From positions 1 to 18,587 of the forward strand of contig JAPHRL010000071.1 of the NCBI GenBank assembly GCA_026195755.1: a DNA stretch of 18,587 nucleotides. Direction: 5' to 3'. A model generated the notes under the pieces. The model had not been told where the DNA came from, ran no database searches, and was given only the letters and a program-made list of their open reading frames with translations. Position numbers and translations under genes: made by a program. Shown here piece by piece: positions 1-7,582 of this stretch (position 1 is the first letter of the stretch; each line of letters starts with the position of its first letter). The DNA is from Kangiella sp. Its GTDB lineage: Bacteria; Pseudomonadota; Gammaproteobacteria; Enterobacterales; Kangiellaceae.

Positions 1-351
1 ATTTTCCAGTGTCAAAGGTGCATTAAACCAGACTGAACGCACATCATCGCGTGCATAGATTGCGTCAATCTGCTGCTTGGTTGCAGTGACACCCACCATT
101 GGCAAACTGTTGAAGCTGATACCGCTATTAACACCTAAATTTTCTAAAGCTTGCAATTGTGATAAAGAAGCAGGTTTATAGCCTTCAAAAGTGACAATCA
201 CCTCAAACGCTTCTTGCTCAGTTGCATCAGATAACAAATCAGTTAATTGAGGACCGAGCGACTTAGCGTGCCCTGCCATTGCAGATAAACCTAGACCGGC
301 TGCCAATATGGCACCGTAAATAGGTTTGGTTTTTAAGTTTAATTGACTCAT
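1..351 (-). CDS. Secreted S8 (subtilisin-like) serine protease, N-terminal part, cut by the window edge
   Basis: The reading frame from the ATG at 351 stays open for 117 codons to the window edge. It encodes a signal peptide (hydrophobic stretch about residues 11-25, possible cleavage near AGHA) followed by an inhibitor-type prodomain. No catalytic residue is reached, so the family call rests on similarity to the prodomains of the two complete S8 proteases in this window. Shared features are a GP-x-L element just after the signal peptide, a VIVTFEG strand, an LG(V/I)..G(I/V)xFxSLP(M/I)(V/I)GV block, a T..QI element and a VRSV(W/F) strand before the catalytic domain. The best ribosome-binding candidate is GGGGG at 361-365, nine bases from the ATG. 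It follows the signalling operon with no visible terminator between, and the shared palindrome lies at 413-427. The protein would be secreted through Sec and cut to activate it. Confidence 0.85.
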   Translation of the reverse strand, partial: MSQLNLKTKPIYGAILAAGLGLSAMAGHAKSLGPQLTDLLSDATEQEAFEVIVTFEGYKPASLSQLQALENLGVNSGISFNSLPMVGVTATKQQIDAIYARDDVRSVWFNAPLTLEN

Positions 352-412
352 GTTAGGAAACCCCCGTTGGATTGAAGGTTTGAGCTTCCCACAAAGTTAT
401 AAAAAGAATAAT

Positions 413-443
413 TAGGGAAATCCCCTAGTCGGGATTAGGGGTA
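413..443 (-). promoter_or_regulatory. Candidate operator upstream of protease 1 (TAGGGG palindrome plus an extra half-site)
   Basis: Read on the minus strand, the site holds TACCCCTA, then eight bases, then TAGGGGATTTCCCTA. The second element (413-427) matches the palindromes upstream of the other two proteases. The first (436-443) is an exact match to the TACYYMT heptamer known for NarL. A possible -10 element, TATAAC, lies at 396-401, which would put the site across and just upstream of the -35 region, a place typical of activators. A second dyad, AGCAC-CC-GTGCT (443-454), lies directly beside it. Binding by the response regulator encoded at 872-1510 is inferred. Confidence 0.6.
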
Positions 444-469
444 GCACCCGTGCTGATTAGAAGACAAGG

Positions 470-868
470 CTAAATAAACTTATAGCCAGCAATCAAACCA
501 AAGGTAATTGAAGTTACTAAAGCGATAATTAGGCCGTAAACTCCGAAGCCAAATGCCTCGCTTAAAGAAGCTTTAAATACTAACAGGCTGAATAATGCTG
601 AAAGACAAAAACCGACAATGACACTGATGAACACCAGTGTTATCTGATTCATAATATATTTAGTTTTAATCGGCCTAATTATTGCGAAAAACGTTAATAC
701 CATTGCTGGATAGATAATGATTAAAGTCACAAAGATAATAGTGTGAGCAATCCAGTTACCGGACAAAAATATCAGAGTTGCTATCCAAAAAAGCATGCAG
801 GTGATTAATGGAGATACAACAAGAGCCAGTCTTTCCTTAGAAATTGTAGTATTCGTATCGGTTGTCAT
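470..868 (-). CDS. Small four-helix membrane protein of unknown function, last gene of the signalling operon
   Basis: This 132-residue protein has a short polar N-terminus (residues 1-13) and four predicted membrane helices at about 14-36, 42-65, 75-98 and 108-130, with a basic loop (RPIKTK) near 65-70. I do not recognise a family. Its ATG lies three bases beyond the response regulator stop, with no good Shine-Dalgarno sequence, so it probably depends on translational coupling to that gene. Its place at the end of the FHA-GAF/kinase/two-component operon suggests a membrane role in the same pathway, for example anchoring or tuning the soluble histidine kinase; this is inference. No intrinsic terminator follows it, so transcripts could run on into the protease gene at 351. 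Confidence 0.75.
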   Translation of the reverse strand: MTTDTNTTISKERLALVVSPLITCMLFWIATLIFLSGNWIAHTIIFVTLIIIYPAMVLTFFAIIRPIKTKYIMNQITLVFISVIVGFCLSALFSLLVFKASLSEAFGFGVYGLIIALVTSITFGLIAGYKFI

Positions 869-871
869 AAA

Positions 872-1510
872 TTAAACCAGCAAATTATGTTTTGCTGCGT
901 AGCGAACTAACTCAGCGGTATTGGACACGTCGAGTTTTTCCAACACTTTTCCTCGGTGATTTTCAGCAGTTTTAACGCTAATATCCAACGCACGGGCAAT
1001 ATCCTTTGTGGTTTTACCATCAACTACCAAGTGAAATACTTCACGTTCACGCTGAGTTAAATTTTTGTAGGGATCCTGCCATTCTTTGTCTGGTTGGGAG
1101 TATTGGGTAGCGAGAACACTTGCGGCATATTGACTGTAATAGGTTTTACCACTGGCCAAGGCTTTAACTGCATCAATTAGTTCTTCACTGGCGCTATCTT
1201 TTAATAAATAACCCGACGCCCCCGCTCTAACCATGTGAATGACATACTCCTGTTCTTCATGCATGGTCAGCACCAGTATTTTACATTCGGATAACTTGTC
1301 ATGAATTCGCTTAACAACTTCCATGCCATTAAGCTCAGGCATAGAAATGTCAATGACGGCTACTTGAGGCTTTACCTCCAGTGCTTTTGCAACTGCCTCT
1401 AGACCATTAGACGCTTCGGCAACTACTACGCAGTCAGAGTCTTTACTTAATAAACTGACCAATCCTTGTCTTAAAATGGTGTGATCATCTGCCAACATTA
1501 CTCGAATCAT
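872..1510 (-). CDS. NarL/FixJ-family response regulator (REC + LuxR-type HTH)
   Basis: This 212-residue DNA-binding response regulator has a receiver domain at about residues 1-120, with the acidic pair D8-D9, phospho-acceptor D54 in VIDISMP, T82 in LVLTMH and K104 in LLKDSA. A LuxR-type helix-turn-helix follows at about 148-210, with the LTQREREV start and a recognition helix around residues 178-191 (SVKTAENHRGKVLEKL). All residues needed for phosphotransfer are present and the length is normal. The start overlaps the histidine kinase stop by four bases (ATGA), so the two form a cognate pair. It is the only transcription factor in the window and the obvious candidate to bind the TAGGGG palindromes before the three S8 proteases. 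NarL-family proteins bind inverted heptamers as dimers. The target assignment is inferred. Confidence 0.96.
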   Translation of the reverse strand: MIRVMLADDHTILRQGLVSLLSKDSDCVVVAEASNGLEAVAKALEVKPQVAVIDISMPELNGMEVVKRIHDKLSECKILVLTMHEEQEYVIHMVRAGASGYLLKDSASEELIDAVKALASGKTYYSQYAASVLATQYSQPDKEWQDPYKNLTQREREVFHLVVDGKTTKDIARALDISVKTAENHRGKVLEKLDVSNTAELVRYAAKHNLLV

Positions 1511-2250
1511 ACAGAGCTATCTCCATTGCTAATTGCACCGGTGATGATGACTTTTATTTCACAGCCCTTATTCGGCTTTGATTCAACCATCAACTGTCCT
1601 CCAAATGCTGCAACCCGATCACGCATCGCAGATAGTCCAAACCCTTCCGATGACTCTAAAGCTTCTTTAGTCATACCCACACCATTATCCTTAATTTTGA
1701 TCACCAGCATTCGTTCGGTGGCAATAACAGTTATATCAATATGAGTAGCTTCAGCATGCTTAATGGCATTGGTAATCGCTTCTTGTACCACTCTAAAAAC
1801 AAGGGTTTGCGTTTCATCATCAAGGCTTACTGATAACTGCTGGTGCAACTGTATTTGAATATGATTCTTTTCGCCCATTACTCGTGCAAGCCACTGTAAG
1901 GCTGGTATCAAACCCAGGTCATCAAGGATTCGCGGGCGCATTAAGCGAGAAATTTCTCGAGTATCACTTAGTGCCTGTCTGGCCAGGTTCAAAGCCTCAT
2001 CAAGCTCTTTAGGATCCGGCAGCCCCTCTTTATGCATTTGTTGCAACTGGTTGATCAACGCGGTCAGTAATTGTCCAACCCCATCATGCAATTCTCGAGC
2101 GATATGCTTTCTTTCGTCTTCCTGAACGCGCCACACGCGCTTTGCCAAAGTGCGCATTTGCTGATTGCCACTGAGCAGTTCCTGGGCAATCTTTTGCTGC
2201 TTTAGGTTAAGCTCATTAACCAGTTCTGAAATATCTTTTTCACTGTTCAT
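1507..2250 (-). CDS. Soluble histidine kinase, HisKA_3 + HATPase, without a sensor domain
   Basis: This 247-residue kinase is of the type paired with NarL-family regulators. A coiled-coil-like N-terminus (residues 1-40) leads into the dimerisation/phospho-acceptor domain with H55 in ARELHDGVGQ; D56 and Q60 make the HDxxxQ pattern linked to phosphatase activity in this family. The segment RLMRPRILDDLGL (about 102-114) is typical. The ATPase domain shows the N box around N161 (EAITNAIKHAE), the G1 box DNGVGM (188-193) and the G2 box GFGLSAM (203-209). There is no membrane segment and no PAS, GAF or HAMP domain, so it must get its input from a partner. The start lies 11 bases inside the end of the Ser/Thr kinase-TPR gene and the stop overlaps the response regulator by four bases, which argues for coupled synthesis. 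Confidence 0.95.
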   Translation of the reverse strand: MNSEKDISELVNELNLKQQKIAQELLSGNQQMRTLAKRVWRVQEDERKHIARELHDGVGQLLTALINQLQQMHKEGLPDPKELDEALNLARQALSDTREISRLMRPRILDDLGLIPALQWLARVMGEKNHIQIQLHQQLSVSLDDETQTLVFRVVQEAITNAIKHAEATHIDITVIATERMLVIKIKDNGVGMTKEALESSEGFGLSAMRDRVAAFGGQLMVESKPNKGCEIKVIITGAISNGDSSV

Positions 2251-5200
2251 TATTCACACCGAGCTCCATTAGGTTATCATCGAAAGCAACGATGTTTTGT
2301 TGTTCTATAAATACCGAACGTGAATCTTCCGGTAGTTGCTTTAAAAGATGATTGAGTTGTTGTTGTGCTCGTTGGCGATATAGTGTTGGCGATTGACCTG
2401 ATTGTTCAACCAGCAAAGCGCGCAGACGATTCAACTGGAAACTTCTCCAGTAATCTCCCATTCTACGCATAAGCTGATCTGCTTCATTTAATGATTGCTC
2501 CAACATCTGCCTGTCATTGTTGATGAACGAATAGGCAGCTTCTAATTCTAGCAGGTGAATATATTCGTATTGATGGAGCCCCATATCATAAAGACGTATT
2601 TGTTGTGCTAGCTTCGGGAAACCCTCTTTATCAGTTTTAAGGGAACGCCTGGCCTGATCCAGTAAGTATCGTAATTTGGTCGCCTCGGGTATGTTGGATT
2701 TATCAAACATATCAACCAGGAACTGTTCGGACTTAAGGGTTTTCTCTTCAGTGCGCAACAGCAAAGTCTTATAATAAAACTGTTGCTCAACACTTCCCTT
2801 ATTAATCACCAGATCATTTAATGCCTCAAGCTGCATCTGTAAAGCGTCCCAATTACCAGTAAGAGAATGCCAGTCAGCCAGCCATAAGCCAAACTCAATT
2901 ACACCACGGATATCGTTACGTTCCTGTAATTGCTGATGAAGAGATTGTAACTTAGGAACACTTTGTTCAAAGTTGCCCTGCAAAAAACTCAATTTTGCAA
3001 GGTAAGCTTCTGCAACAAGAGCCTCTTCTAATAATCCCAACTCATTGGAGTCTTGTAGAGCCTTTTCAAAGATAAAATAGGCGCTACGCCAATTTCCCAT
3101 GGCCAACTCCATTTGCCCAAGATTTTCCCGAACCCTGATAACACCTACGGGATCTTGTACTTTCTGGTAAGCCTGCTCAGCCTGCTGCCAATAAACTAAA
3201 GCATTTTCTGGATTTGACAGTAAGTAATAAATGAAGCCGATATTGTTCATGCTCTCAGCTTTAAGCCACTCATCCCCAAGGTTCATGCGCAAGGATAACG
3301 CCTGTCGATAATTCTCAAGTGCTTTCTCATAAAGGCCCTGCTCTTCGTCAATGATGCCCATTTCATTATAGGCGTTGGCTTTTCCTTCCATGTCATTGAG
3401 AGATTCGTAAACAGAAAGACTCTGCTCAAGGAAATTAATGGCATCTTCATGCTGTCCTTGAATCGAATGAACAGATGCAAGGTTGGACATGCTGGTTGCC
3501 ATGCCATTTTGATCATTGGCAGTTTTACGCTTGTATAAACCCTGTTGATAATAATCCTGCGCCAGCTCCAAATTGCCAAGACGCTGATATGCTACCCCCA
3601 TAGCATTTAATACATCGCCTTCCAAGTTAATGTCCTGCAACTTTTTAGCAATGACCAAAGCTTTAACCAAGTAATCATCAACAGCAGTTTGGGCATCACC
3701 TGACCATATTGATACCTTTGCCAGTTCAAACCATGCGCTGGGATGATTAGGGTCAAGATCAACTACTTGCTGCAGAATTTTTTCCGCTTTGGGAAATTGT
3801 TGGATGGTGACATAAAGTTCGGCAAGTGAAAATTTAATATCAATATTTACCGGGTATTGCTCAATAAGGTTAAGATAATCGATCTCAGCCTGCTCAAATT
3901 TTTCAGCAAGCTCATTCAAAATAGCGGTCGAATGACTGTGAATAAAACTTTGGTCAGAGCTTAATGATTGAGATTTTATAAAAGCTTCTTCTGCTTGTTG
4001 TATCTCACCAGTATTCAAGTAAACCTGACCAAGCTCAAACCACAGATACTCAGAGTCGGGTTGTTCAGTAATTAACTCATCAAGTGTGGATACTGCCTGT
4101 TTCCATTCGCCCTTTTTGATTAATTCCTTAACTGCACTTTGTACAATAAAACCTTCGCTACTCTCTACTGACACTTGCTGATTGATTTTTAGGCTTTGAT
4201 TGAGTTCTGAAACAATTTGTCTTACCAAAAAATCAGCGGACTTAGACTGCATCACAACTTCGGATATATGCTTTCTGTTAACCGTGTTACCCGATATAGA
4301 CAACACCTCAACAATCAGTGTGTTTTCATCCCTATTGGAAGCTATCACTTTGGCACTGATGATTTTATTGACCTTTAACAGATCGGCTATCAAAAGTAGT
4401 TGGTTGTCATTTAGGTTTGACTGGTAACCAAGAAGATCTAAGGTTTCCAGCACTCGCTCATTGTTAACCAGTCTCAGCTGGGGGTTTTGAGCTAGCTGAT
4501 AATTAAGGTAGTCAGGGATACCAAATCTCACCCAGTTATCAATAGACTGGCCACGCGTTTCGCTTTCGAAAGGTAAAATTGCCAGTGAGGTATATGGCGA
4601 AGCGGGTATCGTTTGGGTCTGATATCGCCACCATAAAAAGCCTGCCAGCAGGATTAGCACTACCGCAGCAACCCAGCTAATGGCTTTATTTTTCTTAGCT
4701 TTTGGTGGCTGCTTAATCAAAATGTAATCTATCGCTAACTGCAGGTCTTCCGCAGTCTGATATCGAGACTGTGTGTAGGGTGATATGAGCTTTAAAACTA
4801 ACGGCTTAAATTTTTTGAACTCTCTGCTAGTCACAGGGAAATTGGACGTTCCTTTTTGCTTCTGCTCAATGAGACCATCAAGTGTGCTTGCATCAAAGGG
4901 CAAGCGACCACACAAAATTTGATACAGGATAATACCGACGGCATATTGATCAATGGTGCTATTTACTTCATTTTTTTGCAGGTACTCTGGTGGCAAATAA
5001 TGCGGCGTTCCGCTGATAATACCTTGGTCCTGGGTTTCAGATAAAACTGCCAAACCAAAATCTGCCAGATATAGCTGGTCGCTGTGATCAATAAGGATAT
5101 TTTCTGGCTTAATATCGCGGTGATAAATGCTGTGGCTTTGTGCAAAGCCCAAAGCATTGAGAATCTGATTAAGATATAATTCAATCTGCCGCTCAGAGAG

Positions 5201-5608
5201 AGATTCTCCTTTCTCCTTCCAATATTTCATTTTGTGCTCAAGACTTTCACCTTCAATCCAGTCCATGGTAAAAAAGTGAAGTTCCCGATCAGAATAATAC
5301 TCATGAACCCGCACAATATTGGGATGAGAAAGCTGCCTAAGTAATATGATTTCTTTTTTGAAATTAGCAAGAGCTTGCTGATTCTTTGCGATAGCGGAAT
5401 GCAAGACTTTAAGCGCAACGAATACATCAAGTTGCACGTCTTTTGCTTTATAGACGGCACCAAAACGACCCACTCCCTGTAGTCTTTCTATTTGGAAACG
5501 TCCAGCCAGAAGAGTTCCAGTTTCAAGTACCTCAAAGTCTTCAATTACTTGAGTCTTTGACAAGTCCCCAGAATCATTTTGGCTTTGCTTCGGGTCATCA
5601 TTCACCAT
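2240..5608 (-). CDS. Transmembrane Ser/Thr protein kinase with TolB-like and TPR extracytoplasmic region
   Basis: This 1122-residue protein has an N-terminal Hanks-type kinase domain (about residues 34-298). The glycine loop is G45-V-G47-RF-G50, the catalytic lysine K67, the helix-C Glu probably E86, HRDIKPEN at 163-170 (D165, N170), DFG at 183-185, and GTPHYLPPE replaces the usual GT..Y.APE. All catalytic residues are present, and the HRD arginine suggests regulation by activation-loop phosphorylation. A basic stretch (KAKKNK) and one membrane helix (about 309-327) follow, so the rest should lie in the periplasm. That part begins with a domain like the SLAILPFE modules found in front of TPR arrays (about 339-480), then a long TPR array (about 500-900) and a helical tail. 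The kinase would phosphorylate cytoplasmic targets in response to periplasmic ligands or proteins. An AAGG/GAG ribosome-binding site precedes the ATG, 21 bases after the FHA-GAF gene. Confidence 0.95.
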   Translation of the reverse strand: MVNDDPKQSQNDSGDLSKTQVIEDFEVLETGTLLAGRFQIERLQGVGRFGAVYKAKDVQLDVFVALKVLHSAIAKNQQALANFKKEIILLRQLSHPNIVRVHEYYSDRELHFFTMDWIEGESLEHKMKYWKEKGESLSERQIELYLNQILNALGFAQSHSIYHRDIKPENILIDHSDQLYLADFGLAVLSETQDQGIISGTPHYLPPEYLQKNEVNSTIDQYAVGIILYQILCGRLPFDASTLDGLIEQKQKGTSNFPVTSREFKKFKPLVLKLISPYTQSRYQTAEDLQLAIDYILIKQPPKAKKNKAISWVAAVVLILLAGFLWWRYQTQTIPASPYTSLAILPFESETRGQSIDNWVRFGIPDYLNYQLAQNPQLRLVNNERVLETLDLLGYQSNLNDNQLLLIADLLKVNKIISAKVIASNRDENTLIVEVLSISGNTVNRKHISEVVMQSKSADFLVRQIVSELNQSLKINQQVSVESSEGFIVQSAVKELIKKGEWKQAVSTLDELITEQPDSEYLWFELGQVYLNTGEIQQAEEAFIKSQSLSSDQSFIHSHSTAILNELAEKFEQAEIDYLNLIEQYPVNIDIKFSLAELYVTIQQFPKAEKILQQVVDLDPNHPSAWFELAKVSIWSGDAQTAVDDYLVKALVIAKKLQDINLEGDVLNAMGVAYQRLGNLELAQDYYQQGLYKRKTANDQNGMATSMSNLASVHSIQGQHEDAINFLEQSLSVYESLNDMEGKANAYNEMGIIDEEQGLYEKALENYRQALSLRMNLGDEWLKAESMNNIGFIYYLLSNPENALVYWQQAEQAYQKVQDPVGVIRVRENLGQMELAMGNWRSAYFIFEKALQDSNELGLLEEALVAEAYLAKLSFLQGNFEQSVPKLQSLHQQLQERNDIRGVIEFGLWLADWHSLTGNWDALQMQLEALNDLVINKGSVEQQFYYKTLLLRTEEKTLKSEQFLVDMFDKSNIPEATKLRYLLDQARRSLKTDKEGFPKLAQQIRLYDMGLHQYEYIHLLELEAAYSFINNDRQMLEQSLNEADQLMRRMGDYWRSFQLNRLRALLVEQSGQSPTLYRQRAQQQLNHLLKQLPEDSRSVFIEQQNIVAFDDNLMELGVNNEQ

Positions 5609-5629
5609 TGAAGCTCGACCTTATAAGTA

Positions 5630-6526
5630 TTAATGCACGAGTTGTAATATCGGTTTATTTAACAGGCTATCATAACTTTTGGATTGTGGCATCCGATTCA
5701 TGAGGTTGCTAATTTGACTTTGAAGGACAATTGCTTGGGAGTTCAAGGCAATTTGCTGGCTGATGATTGAGAGGATATCTACATCAAGCTCTGTCAGCAC
5801 TTTATTGGATAGTTTACTGTCCGTATAGACAACTCCAACAAGTTGGTTGTCAGATAATAATGGTACACACGCCAAGGCTGCTATTTGTTTGCGCTGAACA
5901 CTCTCGCGCTTCGCCAATATGGCATCTTGACTGACATCCATTGCTATTACTGGTTTTGCGCGATTGACTGCTGCCATCATAGCGCCCACGCTACCCTCGA
6001 ATGCTCTATTGTCAAAATCTGCATCAGACATTCCTACCACAGCCCCAACCTTTAGGCTTTGAAAGTCACTGCCTAACATGACTAATCCACGCTGGGTTCC
6101 GGTAAGACTGATCAGTGAAGTAAGCTGCTCTTGAAGTGTATCCAGTAACATATTATCAGCGACTATTGTGGCTTCTTTACTTCGCTCCAGTCGCCATTGA
6201 TTATGAGACTCGATTGCTTTTAACTGTTGAGGCGTTTTCGCTTCAAACAAACAGTCCACGTCACCCACAGAAATCATCTCATTGCCGTTTAACAGGCTGG
6301 CTACGACTTTAACACCATTAACTTTAGTGCCATTCTGGCTCGACTGATCATTCAAGTGCCATCCATCAGCAAGATGCGACATCAATGCATGCTGTCTGGA
6401 AACTGTTGGATGCTTTAATACCAAATCACAAGAACTAGCCCGACCAATTCGATAATCGGACTGCTCATATAGAAATGCTTCTGTTGCGGGTTGATCCGAG
6501 TAACAGACCGTTATCTTTGCTGGCAT
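5630..6526 (-). CDS. FHA-GAF signalling protein
   Basis: This 298-residue cytoplasmic protein combines two domains. The FHA domain (about residues 20-95) has the canonical phosphothreonine-binding residues: G28-R29, S43-R44 and H46 in SRQH, and N65-G66 in QNGTKVNG. A GAF domain (about 125-275) follows, with the usual VPL....VGVVYTDS strand pattern near its end. It has no catalytic domain and no membrane helix, so it looks like an adaptor. FHA domains bind phosphothreonine proteins, and the next gene encodes a Ser/Thr kinase. The natural reading is that FHA docks onto the autophosphorylated kinase while GAF senses a small molecule or touches the sensorless histidine kinase. The domain calls are firm; the partner assignments are inferred from the 21-base spacing to the kinase gene and 16-base spacing to the secreted-protein gene. 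Confidence 0.94.
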   Translation of the reverse strand: MPAKITVCYSDQPATEAFLYEQSDYRIGRASSCDLVLKHPTVSRQHALMSHLADGWHLNDQSSQNGTKVNGVKVVASLLNGNEMISVGDVDCLFEAKTPQQLKAIESHNQWRLERSKEATIVADNMLLDTLQEQLTSLISLTGTQRGLVMLGSDFQSLKVGAVVGMSDADFDNRAFEGSVGAMMAAVNRAKPVIAMDVSQDAILAKRESVQRKQIAALACVPLLSDNQLVGVVYTDSKLSNKVLTELDVDILSIISQQIALNSQAIVLQSQISNLMNRMPQSKSYDSLLNKPILQLVH

Positions 6527-6542
6527 AGTTTTCTAATCAACG

Positions 6543-7376
6543 TTAGTTAACAAGACGCAGGCTGAACCTTAATGTATTAGCGTACGCAATCAACTCACCA
6601 GCAACATTATCAATATCTCGGCTAGAACGCCATACATTTGGGATATCAGCTGGGTCTGCCTGTTCAATGATTCGACTGAATTCGTCTACTTTATTACTGG
6701 CCAGAATATAGTTTTGTTGAGCAATCAGTTGCTGTACTTCACTCAACTTGCTGCTTAGCTGACTATAGAGCACAGTGTCAATTTGTGTTGAAAATGTTGC
6801 AAGACTGTTGCTCAAACGATTGTACTTAGTATTAACAACTGTAAGAACTGGTCTTAAATCAGCAACAATTAAAAACTGCGAAAACTTACCGGTGGTACCA
6901 CGAGCACGATAGCTTCCTGACCCCATGGTCGCAGTAATATCTTCAAACTGGCCATTTAACGGCGCCTTGAAGAAACGTAAAGGAGTCCCTGGCAAGTAGT
7001 CTAAATTATGGGTGTGAATATCTACCGTTGCCAATCCCGAAAAAGCGAACCCTTTATTTGAGGGGGGCTCAATCGTAATGAGCATTGGGAAAGCGGCCTG
7101 TAGATTGATATTGATAGGGTTTGAGAGCCTGTTTAGGATATTCAAATCAGTAATATCAATTAACTGAGCTGTGATACCAATATTGTCAGCGGTCAGGCCG
7201 ACGGAATTTTCAAAAGTTAAAGTTAAATCAGCTGATACGTTCCCTGTAAGATTGATTACGGCTTCAACTTTATTGCCCTGTACGGTCAGTTCTACTGGAT
7301 TTGCCTTACTGGCAATTGAACCGAAGCTCATGAATAGAACAATTGCGCTTAAGGATAGAGCTTTAAAAGCTGACAT
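6543..7376 (-). CDS. Secreted protein of unknown function, first gene of the signalling operon
   Basis: This protein of about 277 residues has a Sec signal peptide (hydrophobic core about residues 8-20, likely cleavage after ASKA). A beta-rich region (about 25-170) follows, then a helical C-terminal part (about 185-277) with repeated short helices. That C-terminus loosely resembles the FIMAH-type helical domain attached to some secreted enzymes; the match is weak and not asserted. I do not recognise the family. Three ATG codons stand in a row (7382, 7379, 7376). The GAGG ribosome-binding site at 7385-7388 is two, five and eight bases from them, so the third is preferred, though the second is possible. 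As the leader gene of an operon with a kinase carrying a periplasmic TPR region, it could be a ligand or reporter of envelope state sensed by that kinase; this is inference. Confidence 0.8.
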   Translation of the reverse strand: MSAFKALSLSAIVLFMSFGSIASKANPVELTVQGNKVEAVINLTGNVSADLTLTFENSVGLTADNIGITAQLIDITDLNILNRLSNPININLQAAFPMLITIEPPSNKGFAFSGLATVDIHTHNLDYLPGTPLRFFKAPLNGQFEDITATMGSGSYRARGTTGKFSQFLIVADLRPVLTVVNTKYNRLSNSLATFSTQIDTVLYSQLSSKLSEVQQLIAQQNYILASNKVDEFSRIIEQADPADIPNVWRSSRDIDNVAGELIAYANTLRFSLRLVN

Positions 7377-7414
7377 CATCATTACCTCGCAACGTGAGAG
7401 AAATATTTCATTAG

Positions 7415-7442
7415 ATATAACTAATGCAATACACTAGTTCAA
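7415..7442 (-). promoter_or_regulatory. Candidate sigma-70 promoter of the signalling operon
   Basis: On the minus strand TTGAAC (7437-7442) and TTATAT (7415-7420) are separated by 16 bases, a fair match to a sigma-70 promoter. It lies between the terminator of protease 2 and the first operon gene, about 30-40 bases from the start codons. No TAGGGG palindrome is near it, so the operon does not appear to be under the same control as the proteases. Confidence 0.5.
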
Positions 7443-7479
7443 AATACTTAAGTTTATGCATTAAAGCAAGAATGCATTA
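7424..7479. repeat. Phased ATGCATTA direct repeats upstream of the signalling operon
   Basis: ATGCATTA occurs at 7456-7463 and 7472-7479, exactly 16 bases apart, and a near copy (ATGCAATA) starts at 7424, 32 bases before the first. The core ATGCAT is itself a palindrome. The copies sit across and upstream of the candidate promoter, where a regulator of the operon could bind. The region is AT-rich, so chance is possible. Confidence 0.35.
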
Positions 7480-7490
7480 GGATAAACTGA

Positions 7491-7515
7491 TTAAAAAGCA
7501 GGCATCCCTGCCTAC
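7491..7515 (-). terminator. Intrinsic terminator of protease 2
   Basis: On the minus strand GTAGGCA, loop GGGA, TGCCTGC forms a seven-pair stem with one G-U pair, followed at once by five T residues. It lies about 68 bases beyond the protease stop codon and before the promoter of the next operon. Confidence 0.85.
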
Positions 7516-7582
7516 TTTTAGCGTATTTTCAATAACAGTTAACAAATCATTGATATAAGTTACTTCCAGTTAATGAGTTAAC

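Noticed and set aside
361..365. GGGGGTTTCCTA at the protease 1 ribosome-binding site as another regulator site
   Set aside because: It resembles half of the palindrome but G-rich sequence is expected at a ribosome-binding site, and symmetry is poor.
443..454. AGCAC-CC-GTGCT dyad as a terminator of the signalling operon
   Set aside because: The loop would be only two bases and no T run follows, so it cannot be an intrinsic terminator. It may be part of the neighbouring operator.
1481..1744. Plus-strand open frame across the histidine kinase/regulator junction
   Set aside because: It lies opposite two clear signalling genes, has no recognisable domain and no ribosome-binding site; it is a shadow frame. 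The same holds for the other plus-strand frames in this window.
4476..4490. GGGGGTTTTGAG inside the kinase gene as a fourth operator
   Set aside because: It lacks the CCCC half and lies within coding sequence, so it is not a palindrome of this type.
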